Shown here: positions 7,425-14,905 of the stretch, piece by piece
Position numbering within the stretch: position 1 is the first letter of the stretch
Layout: every line of letters starts with the position of its first letter
Assembly (NCBI GenBank): GCA_002320595.1
Contig: DCKB01000040.1
Coordinates: forward strand, 1 to 33,125
Reading direction: 5' to 3'
Origin: Christensenella sp. UBA1685
Lineage (GTDB): Bacteria; Bacillota; Clostridia; Christensenellales; CAG-138
Length of the DNA: 33,125 nucleotides
Notes under the pieces: model-generated
Databases searched by the model: none
Told to the model about the DNA's origin: nothing
The model's input: the letters and a program-made list of their open reading frames with translations, nothing else
Made by a program: the position numbers and the translations under genes

Positions 7425-7464
7425 CGGAAAAAACGCAGGCGCAGCCGTTGCTGCGCCTGCGTTT
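7425..7464 (-). terminator. Terminator of the kdpDE operon
   Basis: AAACGCAGGCGCAGC at 7431-7445 and GCTGCGCCTGCGTTT at 7450-7464 form a perfect 15-base-pair stem with a four-base loop. Read on the minus strand it ends in a run of six T before CCGG, just after the kdpE stop. Confidence 0.88.
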
Positions 7465-7480
7465 ATGCTTCTGAAGCAAC

Positions 7481-8185
7481 TTAATTCGTGTCGTCCACCA
7501 TGCGGTATCCGACGCCAACTTCCGTAAGGATATAACGGGGCTCCGCAGGATTTTTCTCCAGCTTGCGGCGGATGTTCGCCATGTTTACCCGCAGGATCTG
7601 GTTATCTTTTGTGTGATGTATTCCCCAGATCTGCTGGATGATATAATCATACGTCAGCACTCTGCCGATGTGCTGCGCAATCAGCGTCACGATTTTGTAT
7701 TCAATCTGCGTCAAGTGCACATCCCGCCCTTCCACCATTACAAGGCGGCGGTCGAAGTCAATCTCAAGCTCCCCCGTCTTAAACCGGCCCGTGGGCATGT
7801 TGGTAGCCTCCGGACGCATGCTATGACGCAGCGCCGTGCGGATGCGGGCCAGAAGCTCCGCAGTGCCAAAAGGCTTGGTGATGTAATCATCCGCCCCAAG
7901 ATCCAGCGCCTGCACCTTTTCCTGTTCCCGCCCGCGCGCGGACACAACGATAATCGGCACTTCCGACCACTGCCGCACGGTTTTGAGCACATCCAGCCCA
8001 TCAATGTCCGGCAGGCCGAGGTCGAGCAGAACCACATCCGGCCGGTATGACGCAATCAGGGAAATCGCCTCGCGCCCCGTTCCCGCATACAGAGTCCTGT
8101 ATTCATTCACGCTAAGGATTGATGAAATAAAATGAACGATCGCTTTATCATCCTCCACGATCAGCAGCGTTGTTTTATTGTTCAT
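7481..8185 (-). CDS. kdpE: KdpE-like OmpR-family response regulator
   Basis: This 234-residue regulator has a receiver domain (residues about 5-120) with acidic pocket E11-D12-D13, phosphoacceptor D55 in VVLLDLGLPDIDG and the conserved lysine in DYITKPFG, then a winged-helix DNA-binding domain of the OmpR/PhoB type ending in RYILTEVGVGYRM. It is closest in feel to KdpE, the K+-stress regulator, and pairs with the KdpD-like kinase that overlaps it by 11 bases (8175-8185), implying translational coupling. The frame stays open about 300 bases upstream, but that part lies within the kinase gene, so I start at the ATG at 8185. No kdpFABC is present, so the target is open. Confidence 0.9.
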   Translation of the reverse strand: MNNKTTLLIVEDDKAIVHFISSILSVNEYRTLYAGTGREAISLIASYRPDVVLLDLGLPDIDGLDVLKTVRQWSEVPIIVVSARGREQEKVQALDLGADDYITKPFGTAELLARIRTALRHSMRPEATNMPTGRFKTGELEIDFDRRLVMVEGRDVHLTQIEYKIVTLIAQHIGRVLTYDYIIQQIWGIHHTKDNQILRVNMANIRRKLEKNPAEPRYILTEVGVGYRMVDDTN

Positions 8186-9710
8186 GCCCGGCTTCCTCCT
8201 TCGGCAATGTAAACTCGAATATCGCGCCGCCCCCTTCAGCAGCATTCCATGCGCGGATCGTCCCCTTATGCGCGTGCACAATGGCCCGGCAAATCGAAAG
8301 ACCAATTCCCATGCCGCGATGCGCGTCGCCGCTTGCCTCCTGCGGGTTTGTTCCCGTGCCTTCAAAAAGCGTGTCAAGGCGCAGTGGATCAAGGCCGGCG
8401 CCGTGGTCGCGTATTTCAAAGGCAACATCTCCGCCCATGTCGCGTACTGTAATCTCAACAGCCTGCGCGGTGTCCGCATGGAAAAACGCATTTTCCACTA
8501 AGTTGATCAGCACCTGCTCAATCAGTGTGGCGTCCATTGGGATCAGAAGAATATCGTCCGGCACACGCACCTGAATTCCTTTTTCCGGGAAGCGCTTGCG
8601 CAATTGCCCAACCGCCTGTGCCACGACTTCTTCCACGACCTCCGGCTCTTTTTTTACTGCAGCCGGGCCATCGCTGATCTTCGTGACGGAAAGCAGATTC
8701 TCTACCATACGGATGAGCCACTGCGAGTTTTCATGAATATCCTCCACAAGCTGCAGGCTTACCTCTGCCCCCAACTGCTCGCCGCTTTCGAGGATGGTTG
8801 CGCTTGCTCCCTGAATGCTCGTAAGCGGCGTGCGCAGGTCGTGCGATACGGCGCGCAGTAGGTTTCCGCGCATCTTCTCCGCCTCGGCCTGCAGCTGAGC
8901 GCGCCGATGTTCCTGAATCAACCGGTTGCGTTCCAATGCGAGCGCAAGCTGGGACACAATCATTTTCATCAGGACAAACAGGTTTTCGCTGGTTGCAGCA
9001 GCACATGTCTGCTCCGGCACATAAATTGTTCCGAATTTATGCTCCCGTATCTCAACCGGCAGCGTAATGCAAACCGGCACGTTCGCGGGAAGCGCTTCCC
9101 CCACCGGCGCATAGCAGGCCTGTGCTTCGCATACCCTTGAAAGATGCTCGCAGGCAATGCGCACATAGCTATCGGCATCATCCGCCGCAAGGAACTCATT
9201 TGTTAAAGCATACAGCGCTTTGGTGCGCATTTCACGCAGGCGCGCAACATGCGCCGCCTCGCGGTAGCGCGTCATAAGCGTGCTCATGATGATGGACACC
9301 ACAAGCAGGGAGGCGAAGGTAATCGGGTAGCCGGTTTGCGTAAAATTGAATCCGAATTTGGGTTCCGCAAAAAAATAGTTCACGCCAATCACACTGATGA
9401 TTGATGCAATGATTCCATAGATATAGCCCGGTGTGATGCTGGCAACGACCACAATTGCCAGCGTATAAATGATCGAAACATTGTTGTTCTCAACAAAATA
9501 GCTGTCCAACAGCGCAGCAGCCCCGGTGGCAAGCATAAGCACGGCGAAGCTTTTGAGCAATGGCCGCCATTCCAGCTTGCACTTTCTCCAAAGCCTGTCA
9601 TCCTCGGCCTCCGGCAACGGCTCCCCGCCATGCGGTGCGTCCGAACGGATTTTTTGCAGTTTCCTGTTCATTTCCTTGCGCATCGTAGTCATACGGATAT
9701 TATACTTCAT
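8175..9710 (-). CDS. kdpD: KdpD-like sensor histidine kinase lacking the N-terminal KdpD/Usp domains
   Basis: The 511-residue kinase corresponds to the C-terminal half of KdpD. A DUF4118-type block of four closely spaced transmembrane helices lies at about 50-145, followed by a GAF-like region (about 165-265), a HisKA domain with phospho-accepting histidine in AVSHDLRTPLTSIQG, and a HATPase domain with N box NLVENAFFHAD, EIRDHGAGLD and GMGIGLSICRAIV. The usual ~370-residue cytoplasmic KdpD sensor and UspA domains are missing. Short KdpD homologues are known in Bacillota. The start is uncertain: in-frame ATGs at 9710, 9692, 9683 and 9671 all lack a clear ribosome-binding site; I keep the first. 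Its partner is the overlapping response regulator. Confidence 0.88.
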   Translation of the reverse strand: MKYNIRMTTMRKEMNRKLQKIRSDAPHGGEPLPEAEDDRLWRKCKLEWRPLLKSFAVLMLATGAAALLDSYFVENNNVSIIYTLAIVVVASITPGYIYGIIASIISVIGVNYFFAEPKFGFNFTQTGYPITFASLLVVSIIMSTLMTRYREAAHVARLREMRTKALYALTNEFLAADDADSYVRIACEHLSRVCEAQACYAPVGEALPANVPVCITLPVEIREHKFGTIYVPEQTCAAATSENLFVLMKMIVSQLALALERNRLIQEHRRAQLQAEAEKMRGNLLRAVSHDLRTPLTSIQGASATILESGEQLGAEVSLQLVEDIHENSQWLIRMVENLLSVTKISDGPAAVKKEPEVVEEVVAQAVGQLRKRFPEKGIQVRVPDDILLIPMDATLIEQVLINLVENAFFHADTAQAVEITVRDMGGDVAFEIRDHGAGLDPLRLDTLFEGTGTNPQEASGDAHRGMGIGLSICRAIVHAHKGTIRAWNAAEGGGAIFEFTLPKEEAGHEQ

Positions 9711-9976
9711 TCAGAAGATGCCCACAATAATACTGTCTTTATAATTCTATTATACAGGAAACAGTGTTAAGATTTTGTTTATCTCGGCTTGCCCGCCGTT
9801 AAGGAAGCATAAAACTTTGTTGCGCTGTTGCCGGTTTGCCTGCGCCTGTTTTTATTTGCTTCTCGTTATTAGTCATGTTTGGCATAAATCGTATGGAATA
9901 AAAATGTTACTGTCAATATATGGTAATTTTGCGCGCTTGCGCAATGTTTTTTCAAGTGTTGGGAGAGGGGACGCAG
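9711..9976. other. Intergenic region between kdpD and the small XRE gene
   Basis: About 266 AT-rich bases between divergent genes. I see no coding sequence. The only clear structure is the palindrome at 9929-9944; several TATAAT-like hexamers occur on the minus strand near 9738-9754 but without a convincing -35. Confidence 0.5.
9929..9944. promoter_or_regulatory. Palindrome upstream of the small XRE regulator
   Basis: TTGCGC and GCGCAA flank GCTT as a perfect inverted repeat, ending 32 bases before the TTG start of the regulator. The position suits an autoregulatory operator. A run of T at 9946-9952 follows, so a weak terminator-like hairpin is the alternative. Confidence 0.45.
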
Positions 9977-10216
9977 TTGAAGCTATACAAATACAACAGC
10001 AGATGCAACATCGCAGGCATGCAGGTACGCGCTGCGCGCGAACGGGCGGGATTGTCGCAGGAACAACTTGCCGCAAGGCTGCAGCTTGAAGGGCTGAACC
10101 TGAGCCAGAAAGCCATCAGCCGCATAGAAACGGGCGACCGCATCGTGGCAGATTTTGAATTGCTGTTTTTGGCCAAGTCACTTGGCGTAACGGTTTACGA
10201 GCTTTTGGGAGAATAG
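9977..10216 (+). CDS. Small XRE-family HTH regulator with TTG start
   Basis: This 79-residue protein is almost entirely one Cro/C1-type DNA-binding domain: MQVRAARERAGLSQEQLAA, recognition region LSQKAISRIETG, and the final LAKSLGVTVYELLGE helix. I choose the TTG at 9977, because GGGAGAGGGG at 9961-9970 sits six bases upstream; an in-frame ATG at 9920 has no ribosome-binding site and would add residues unlike the family. It lies between the kdpD operon (divergent) and an ECF sigma factor operon (convergent), so its target is not evident. The palindrome at 9929-9944 may be its operator. Confidence 0.85.
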   Translation: MKLYKYNSRCNIAGMQVRAARERAGLSQEQLAARLQLEGLNLSQKAISRIETGDRIVADFELLFLAKSLGVTVYELLGE

Positions 10217-10249
10217 CCCCTGGCCTCCCCCGCACCCCTGTTTCAAGCC

Positions 10250-10291
10250 GCAAAAGAGCTGCACGGGCCCATATACCCGGGTAGCTCTTGC
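10250..10291. terminator. Long hairpin between convergent genes
   Basis: GCAAAAGAGCT at 10250-10260 pairs with AGCTCTTGC at 10283-10291, and inside it CGGG and CCCG pair again, giving a long interrupted stem. There is no T-run on either strand. It most likely ends transcription of the converging regulator and anti-sigma operons. Confidence 0.5.
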
Positions 10292-10299
10292 AGGCTCTT

Positions 10300-11457
10300 C
10301 TAATTTCGCAGAGATGCGATCAACGCCCATGCCTCTGTTGCTTCCTGTGGGAATACGATGACGCAGCAATTCCCTTGCAAAAACGCAACGCTGCTCCCCT
10401 CCGCAAGGGCATCGTAAACCTGCGCTTCAGTCAACGCTTCGAGTGTGCCGATGGCGCGCTCAAGGTCATAGTAATCTGGCTCCGCAGTGATGCACCAGTG
10501 CATCCGTTCGGCGCCTTCCTCTCCGCTTTCGGTTGTATAGTGCCCTTCCAACGCAACGGGCGCACCGTTTTTGAGCGTGACATGCGTTTCCAACTCCGTG
10601 AACCCAAAGGCGGCAAAGTCCGGCAGGTATTCCGAAAACGCATCCGGGCAGTCCGCAAGCGGGACATAGTCATAAGCATCACCCGCTTCAATGGGGAAGC
10701 GCGCAAAATCAATGGGATGTTCCCAAAACCAGTCGAGCAGCTCTGCCACGGCGGCATAGCCGTCGTTGAAGGAACCTTCGATTCGATACCAGCCGCTGTC
10801 CGTCTCAAATGTGAGCGACTTGTTCCGGTTTTCCCGGCCCTCTGCCACAATCTGCACCCCGTCACGCTCTGTGACGGTCACAGCCGGTTCCAGGATATTA
10901 CCTTCCCCGTCGGTCTCCACATAAATACAGTCTTCAAGCGCGGGCACCTCCTGATATCCTGCTGTAACCTTCAGATCGCTGTAATCGTCCATCGTTCCCC
11001 GGCGGCTCCAGACAAACTCGATGCTATAAAAGCTGCCATCCGCATTATAATGTGCGCCGCAATACAGAAGCGGGTGATTTTCCATCCGGGGAATCACGCC
11101 TTCCGCCTCAAGCTGTGCCCGTGCATCAGAAAAGCTGCGCGTCTGCGCATAAGGAATTGCGGAAGAGTCGATTGAAGAAGAACCGCCCTGCTCCGTTCCA
11201 CCGTAATTGTATTGGAAATACTGCTCCGGCCGGAAGCCTGCCGACCATTGGAGCACCGCGGGGCAATCCGTGCCGCCGCGCCGAGCAAGCACAAATGCGC
11301 CCGTTGCAAGCAGGCAGGCACAGGCTGCCACAGCCCCCCATTTCACCCATGGCGCCCGCTTTGCCGGCAGAGCACCCGAAGCGGCCTCATTGATGACCGC
11401 ATCACTGATGTTGGTTATGCCACAAAACAGCGTTTCCGCCTTCTGTTCTTTCTTCAT
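10300..11457 (-). CDS. Membrane protein, likely anti-sigma partner of the ECF factor
   Basis: The 385-residue product has a cytoplasmic N-terminus of about 36 residues (MKKEQKAETLFCGITNISD...), one transmembrane helix at about 37-60, and a ~320-residue extracellular domain rich in acidic and aromatic residues. I do not recognise the outer domain. Its ATG overlaps the stop of the sigma factor gene by four bases (ATGA at 11454-11457), so it is translationally coupled to it. That arrangement and single-span topology are typical of ECF anti-sigma factors; a zinc-binding ZAS motif is not visible, so the mechanism of sigma binding is unclear. An outer domain that senses an envelope signal is inference. 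Confidence 0.75.
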   Translation of the reverse strand: MKKEQKAETLFCGITNISDAVINEAASGALPAKRAPWVKWGAVAACACLLATGAFVLARRGGTDCPAVLQWSAGFRPEQYFQYNYGGTEQGGSSSIDSSAIPYAQTRSFSDARAQLEAEGVIPRMENHPLLYCGAHYNADGSFYSIEFVWSRRGTMDDYSDLKVTAGYQEVPALEDCIYVETDGEGNILEPAVTVTERDGVQIVAEGRENRNKSLTFETDSGWYRIEGSFNDGYAAVAELLDWFWEHPIDFARFPIEAGDAYDYVPLADCPDAFSEYLPDFAAFGFTELETHVTLKNGAPVALEGHYTTESGEEGAERMHWCITAEPDYYDLERAIGTLEALTEAQVYDALAEGSSVAFLQGNCCVIVFPQEATEAWALIASLRN

Positions 11458-12011
11458 AAAACGATCCCCTCTCTTTCGAGTTCAGCCTTAAGCGCTCCGC
11501 GCAGCCGGTACATCCGCTGCGCCAACCGTGCCGGCGGGCTGTGCTGCTCCTTGGCAAGCGCATTGAGCGGCACACCATACCAGTAGCGGCGCACGAACAG
11601 GATGCGGTCCTCCTGCGGCAGGGAGCGCAGCCATATGCTGATGCGCTCGCCCAATTCCCGTTCGTCCAACGCCGTTTCAACGTTCTGCGGAGAGGGGATG
11701 CAATCCTCAAGCTCGCTTAAAAGCGTAGTCATGCCTCTGTTGCGCTTCCGGGCATGCGCATGCTGCCAGCGGCCAAGCGCCACGTTGCGCACAACCCGCC
11801 CGAGCCACGCGCCAAGATGCTCGGGCCGCTCCGGCGGGATCGCATTCCAAGCCCGGTGGTATGCATCGTTCACACATTCTTCGGCATCTTCTTTTGCCGT
11901 CAGGATATTCCCGGCAATGCGGAAGCAATATGCGCCGTATTTCCGGCTTGTTTCGGCGATAGCTGCCTCGTCCCGCTGCCAATAAAGCGCAATGATCTCA
12001 GAATCCTGCAT
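11454..12011 (-). CDS. ECF-type RNA polymerase sigma factor
   Basis: This 185-residue sigma-70 family protein has region 2 at about residues 20-85, with AEECVNDAYHRAWNAIP matching the region 2.2-2.3 core and LGAWLGRVVRNVALGRW following, then a linker, and region 4 at about 120-175 with LPQEDRILFVRRYWYGVPL leading into a helix-turn-helix. Regions 1 and 3 are absent, as in ECF factors. GGGGGGAG upstream of the ATG is a strong ribosome-binding site. It is the first gene of a two-gene operon with the membrane protein that overlaps its stop. A TGAAAC motif (about 12020-12030, minus strand) upstream may be part of an ECF-type promoter, suggesting autoregulation, but I cannot define its -10. Confidence 0.92.
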   Translation of the reverse strand: MQDSEIIALYWQRDEAAIAETSRKYGAYCFRIAGNILTAKEDAEECVNDAYHRAWNAIPPERPEHLGAWLGRVVRNVALGRWQHAHARKRNRGMTTLLSELEDCIPSPQNVETALDERELGERISIWLRSLPQEDRILFVRRYWYGVPLNALAKEQHSPPARLAQRMYRLRGALKAELEREGIVL

Positions 12012-12106
12012 AGTCTCCCCCCTTCCGCGTTCGTTTCAAAAGGCCTTTCCCTTATAAAGACAGGGTTTTTCGTGCAATATTAACCCGCACCTGAAAAATT
12101 GATGAA

Positions 12107-12140
12107 AAAATGCCCGCAGGCAAAAGCCTGCGAGCATTTT
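12107..12140 (-). terminator. groESL terminator
   Basis: AAAATGC-CGCAGGC and GCCTGCG-AGCATTTT form an interrupted stem around AAAA. On the minus strand it ends in a T-run (TTTTTTCATC), 29 bases past the groEL stop. Confidence 0.85.
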
Positions 12141-12168
12141 CGATTATGCGTTTTCCATATTGGGGGAA

Positions 12169-13800
12169 TTAATACATACCCGGGGCGCCGCCCATGCCGC
12201 CTGCGGGAGCTGCCGGCTCGGGAGCAGGGATGTCGCAGACGAGGCTTTCGGTGGTGAGAACCATCGCCGCAATGGAAGCTGCATTCTGCAGCGCGCTGCG
12301 GGTGACCTTCGTCGGGTCGATGATGCCCTTATCGGCCATCATGCCGTATTCGTCCACCTTTGCATCGTAGCCGTAGCCGGCTTTGCCGGACTTCTTGATG
12401 TTCTCCACGATGACGGAACCTTCAAGGCCCGCGTTTACGGCGATCTGGCGGACGGGCTCCTCCAACGCACGGACGATGATGTTGACGCCGGTCTTCTCAT
12501 CGCCTTCCTTCGTGGCGGCGAGCGTCTTCACGCGGTCGATGACGTTGATCAGCGCAACGCCGCCGCCGGGTACGATGCCCTCTTCCACAGCCGCACGGGT
12601 CGCGTTCAGCGCGTCCTCAATGCGCAGCTTGGCTTCCTTCATCTCAACTTCCGTTGCAGCGCCGACCGCGATCACGGCTACGCCGCCTGCGAGCTTCGCC
12701 AAACGCTCCTGCAGCTTCTCCTTATCGTAGTCCGAGGTAGTGTCCTCGATCTGCGCGCGGATGGAGCTGATGCGGGCTTTGATCTCGGAAGGATCGCCTG
12801 CGCCTTCCACGATGGTGGTGTTTTCCTTGTCGACCTTTACCTGACGCGCGGTGCCCAGCTGCGCCACGGTGGTGTCTTTCAACTCAAGGCCAAGCTCCTC
12901 AGAGATGACCTGTGCGCCGGTGAGGATTGCGATATCCTGCAGCATGGCCTTACGCCTGTCGCCAAAGCCAGGAGCCTTAACGGCAACGCAGGTGAACGTG
13001 CCGCGCAGTTTGTTCACCACGAGGGTTGCAAGCGCTTCGCCTTCCACATCCTCTGCAATAATGAGAAGCTTCCTGCCCTGCTGCACAACAGCCTCAAGGA
13101 CGGGGAGGATTTCCTGAATGTTGCTGATCTTCTTTTCCGTGATGAGGATGTACGGATTATCCAGCACAGCCTCCATCTTATCGGTGTCGGTGACCATGTA
13201 AGCGGATGCATAGCCGCGGTCAAACTGCATGCCTTCCACGATGTTGAGCTCGGTCTTCATGGTCTTGGATTCCTCAACCGTGATGACGCCGTCGTTGCCG
13301 ACCTTCTCCATCGCATCGCTGATGAGCGAGCCGATGTTCTCATCGCCGGCAGAAATGGAAGCAACCTGTGCAATCGCCTGTTTGTTCTCAACGGGCTTAG
13401 AAATTTCCTTGAGGCCTGCAACCGCTTCTGCGACAGCCGCCTCGATGCCGCGCTTGATGCCCATCGGGTTTGCGCCGGCTGCGACGTTCTTCATGCCCTC
13501 ATGGATGATCGCCTGCGCAAGCAGGGTAGCGGTGGTGGTGCCATCGCCCGCAACGTCGTTGGTCTTGGTAGCAACTTCCTTAACAAGCTGCGCGCCCATG
13601 TTTTCAAACGGATCTTCCAGTTCGATTTCCTTCGCAATGGTCACGCCGTCGTTCGTGATGAGGGGCGCGCCATATTTCTTGTCGAGCACTACGTTGCGGC
13701 CTTTGGGCCCCAGGGTAATCTTGACGGTATCCGCCAGTGCGTTCATGCCGGTCTCAAGGGCGCGGCGGGCTTCTTCGCCATATTTCAACTGTTTTGCCAT
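12169..13800 (-). CDS. groEL: Chaperonin GroEL (Hsp60)
   Basis: GroEL forms the tetradecameric ATP-driven folding chamber in the cytosol with GroES as its lid. The 543-residue product is full length. It carries the ATP-binding signatures TLGPKGRNVVLDKKYG and DGTTTATLLAQAI (aspartate near residue 86), the apical-domain segment FDRGYASAYMVTDTDKM near 202 and the AAVEEGIVPGGGVAL signature near 404. The C-terminus is a short Gly/Met-rich tail ending GGMGGAPGMY, typical apart from the tyrosine. It lies 32 bases downstream of groES in one operon controlled by the CIRCE element at 14169-14195. Confidence 0.98.
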   Translation of the reverse strand: MAKQLKYGEEARRALETGMNALADTVKITLGPKGRNVVLDKKYGAPLITNDGVTIAKEIELEDPFENMGAQLVKEVATKTNDVAGDGTTTATLLAQAIIHEGMKNVAAGANPMGIKRGIEAAVAEAVAGLKEISKPVENKQAIAQVASISAGDENIGSLISDAMEKVGNDGVITVEESKTMKTELNIVEGMQFDRGYASAYMVTDTDKMEAVLDNPYILITEKKISNIQEILPVLEAVVQQGRKLLIIAEDVEGEALATLVVNKLRGTFTCVAVKAPGFGDRRKAMLQDIAILTGAQVISEELGLELKDTTVAQLGTARQVKVDKENTTIVEGAGDPSEIKARISSIRAQIEDTTSDYDKEKLQERLAKLAGGVAVIAVGAATEVEMKEAKLRIEDALNATRAAVEEGIVPGGGVALINVIDRVKTLAATKEGDEKTGVNIIVRALEEPVRQIAVNAGLEGSVIVENIKKSGKAGYGYDAKVDEYGMMADKGIIDPTKVTRSALQNAASIAAMVLTTESLVCDIPAPEPAAPAGGMGGAPGMY

Positions 13801-13832
13801 GATGAATTCCTCCTGTTCTTATGATGCGCTGT

Positions 13833-14117
13833 TTATTCTACAACTGCGAGGATGTCGCTTTGGCGGACGATGGTGTATTCTTCGCCGTCCAGCTTCACTT
13901 CCGTGCCCGCATACTTGGAATAAATTACCTTGTCGCCGGGCTTAACATACATGGTAACTTCCTTGCCATCCACCATGCCGCCGGGGCCCACGGCGATGAC
14001 TTCGCTCATCTGGGGCTTTTCTTTGGCACTGCCGGTAAGGATGATGCCGCTCTTGGTGGTTTCCTCAGCCGCCACGCTCTTGATGACCACGCGATCGAGT
14101 AAGGGTTTGAGTGTCAT
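13833..14117 (-). CDS. groES: Co-chaperonin GroES (Hsp10)
   Basis: GroES forms the heptameric lid of the GroEL chamber. The 94-residue product has the conserved LKPLLDRVVIK start, the flexible mobile loop (AEETTKSGIILTG, about residues 17-29) that contacts GroEL, and the PGDKVIYSKYAGTEVK segment near residue 60. AAGGAGG precedes the ATG. It is first in the groES-groEL operon. The leader carries a CIRCE operator, so the HrcA repressor should control it; hrcA itself is not in this window. Confidence 0.98.
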   Translation of the reverse strand: MTLKPLLDRVVIKSVAAEETTKSGIILTGSAKEKPQMSEVIAVGPGGMVDGKEVTMYVKPGDKVIYSKYAGTEVKLDGEEYTIVRQSDILAVVE

Positions 14118-14168
14118 AATACTTACAACCTCCTTAAGAATATCTGAATGTATTGTTTGCGGATCTTG

Positions 14169-14195
14169 TTAGCACTCTCTTTCCTTGAGTGCTAA
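14169..14195. promoter_or_regulatory. CIRCE operator (HrcA binding site)
   Basis: TTAGCACTC and GAGTGCTAA flank a nine-base spacer, an exact match to the CIRCE consensus. It sits immediately downstream of the groES promoter, in the mRNA leader, as expected for HrcA repression. Confidence 0.97.
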
Positions 14196-14206
14196 GCACG
14201 AATAGT

Positions 14207-14235
14207 ATGATACTGCATGTGCGTGGGAATTTCAA
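14207..14235 (-). promoter_or_regulatory. groESL promoter
   Basis: On the minus strand TTGAAA (14230-14235) and TATCAT (14207-14212) are spaced by 17 bases. Transcription would start near 14200, just before CIRCE. It is a vegetative-type promoter. Confidence 0.8.
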
Positions 14236-14316
14236 GCGCCAACGGCATGTTTTCACAATTGCTCCGCATTTTTCAAAATTTGCCCCCTCCCGCAGTTCTT
14301 CCGCCACGCCTTTGTG

Positions 14317-14346
14317 TTGTGTTAGCATGGCGCGGCGTGCTATACT
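14317..14346 (+). promoter_or_regulatory. Promoter of the dCMP deaminase gene
   Basis: TTGTGT at 14317-14322 and TATACT at 14341-14346 are spaced by 18 bases, and TGC just before the -10 makes it an extended -10 element. Confidence 0.65.
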
Positions 14347-14380
14347 TTATGCAAAATCATCAAACGCGGAGGATGGCGTC

Positions 14381-14839
14381 ATGGGCGAATGGACAAAGTG
14401 GGATAAGCGTTTTATGGACATGGCAAAAATGGTAGGGAGCTGGTCAAGCTGCTTCCAGGCAAACCGCCAGATCGGCGCCGTGATCGTTCGCAACAAGCGG
14501 ATCATCACAACCGGGTATAACGGAGCGCCCGCAGGTGTGATGAGCTGCGTGGAGCGCGGCGAGTGCCTCCGGCGCAAGCTCAATATCCCTTCGGGCACGC
14601 AGCATGAGCTTTGTTACGCGATCCATGCGGAGCAGAATGCGATTATTCAGGCCGCCAAGCTTGGCAGCTCCATTGAAGGGGCAACGCTTTACTGCACGCA
14701 TCAGCCCTGCGTGATCTGCGCGAAGATGATCGTCAACTCCGGCATTGCCCGCGTGGTTTACGGCGAAGGCTACCCGGATGAATTTGCGCTCAAAATCTTT
14801 GAGATGGCGGGCGTGGAACTGCTCAAGTATGAGCCGTGA
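14381..14839 (+). CDS. dCMP deaminase (ComEB type)
   Basis: The 152-residue cytosolic enzyme belongs to the zinc cytidine/deoxycytidylate deaminase family and should convert dCMP to dUMP for thymidylate synthesis. The zinc site is complete: the CYAIHAEQNAI motif provides the His ligand and catalytic Glu, and CTHQPCVICAKM provides the two cysteines. The family's NGAPAGVMSC and ECLRRK features, linked to an additional metal site and substrate binding, are also present. GGAGGA at 14368-14373, eight bases before the ATG, fixes the start; the frame is open far upstream but that part overlaps CIRCE. ComEB proteins are named from a competence operon, but no competence genes are near. Confidence 0.93.
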   Translation: MGEWTKWDKRFMDMAKMVGSWSSCFQANRQIGAVIVRNKRIITTGYNGAPAGVMSCVERGECLRRKLNIPSGTQHELCYAIHAEQNAIIQAAKLGSSIEGATLYCTHQPCVICAKMIVNSGIARVVYGEGYPDEFALKIFEMAGVELLKYEP

Positions 14840-14867
14840 GCTGGACTCTGGCAGGGTTTTAGCAACA

Positions 14868-14884
14868 GGCGGCCTTTGGCCGCC
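14868..14884. terminator. Hairpin between convergent dCMP deaminase and RND genes
   Basis: GGCGGCC and GGCCGCC pair around TTT. No T-run follows on either strand, so it is a likely but not typical terminator. Confidence 0.5.
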
Positions 14885-14905
14885 CGCATACGTTTCCGGT
14901 TCGAT

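Noticed and set aside
8186..8491. N-terminal extension of the KdpE-like regulator by 102 residues
   Set aside because: It lies wholly inside the kinase gene in another frame; the receiver domain begins right after the ATG at 8185.
12160..13824. 554-residue open frame on the plus strand
   Set aside because: It is antisense to groEL, whose codon bias keeps the opposite frame open; the translation resembles no protein and has no ribosome-binding site.
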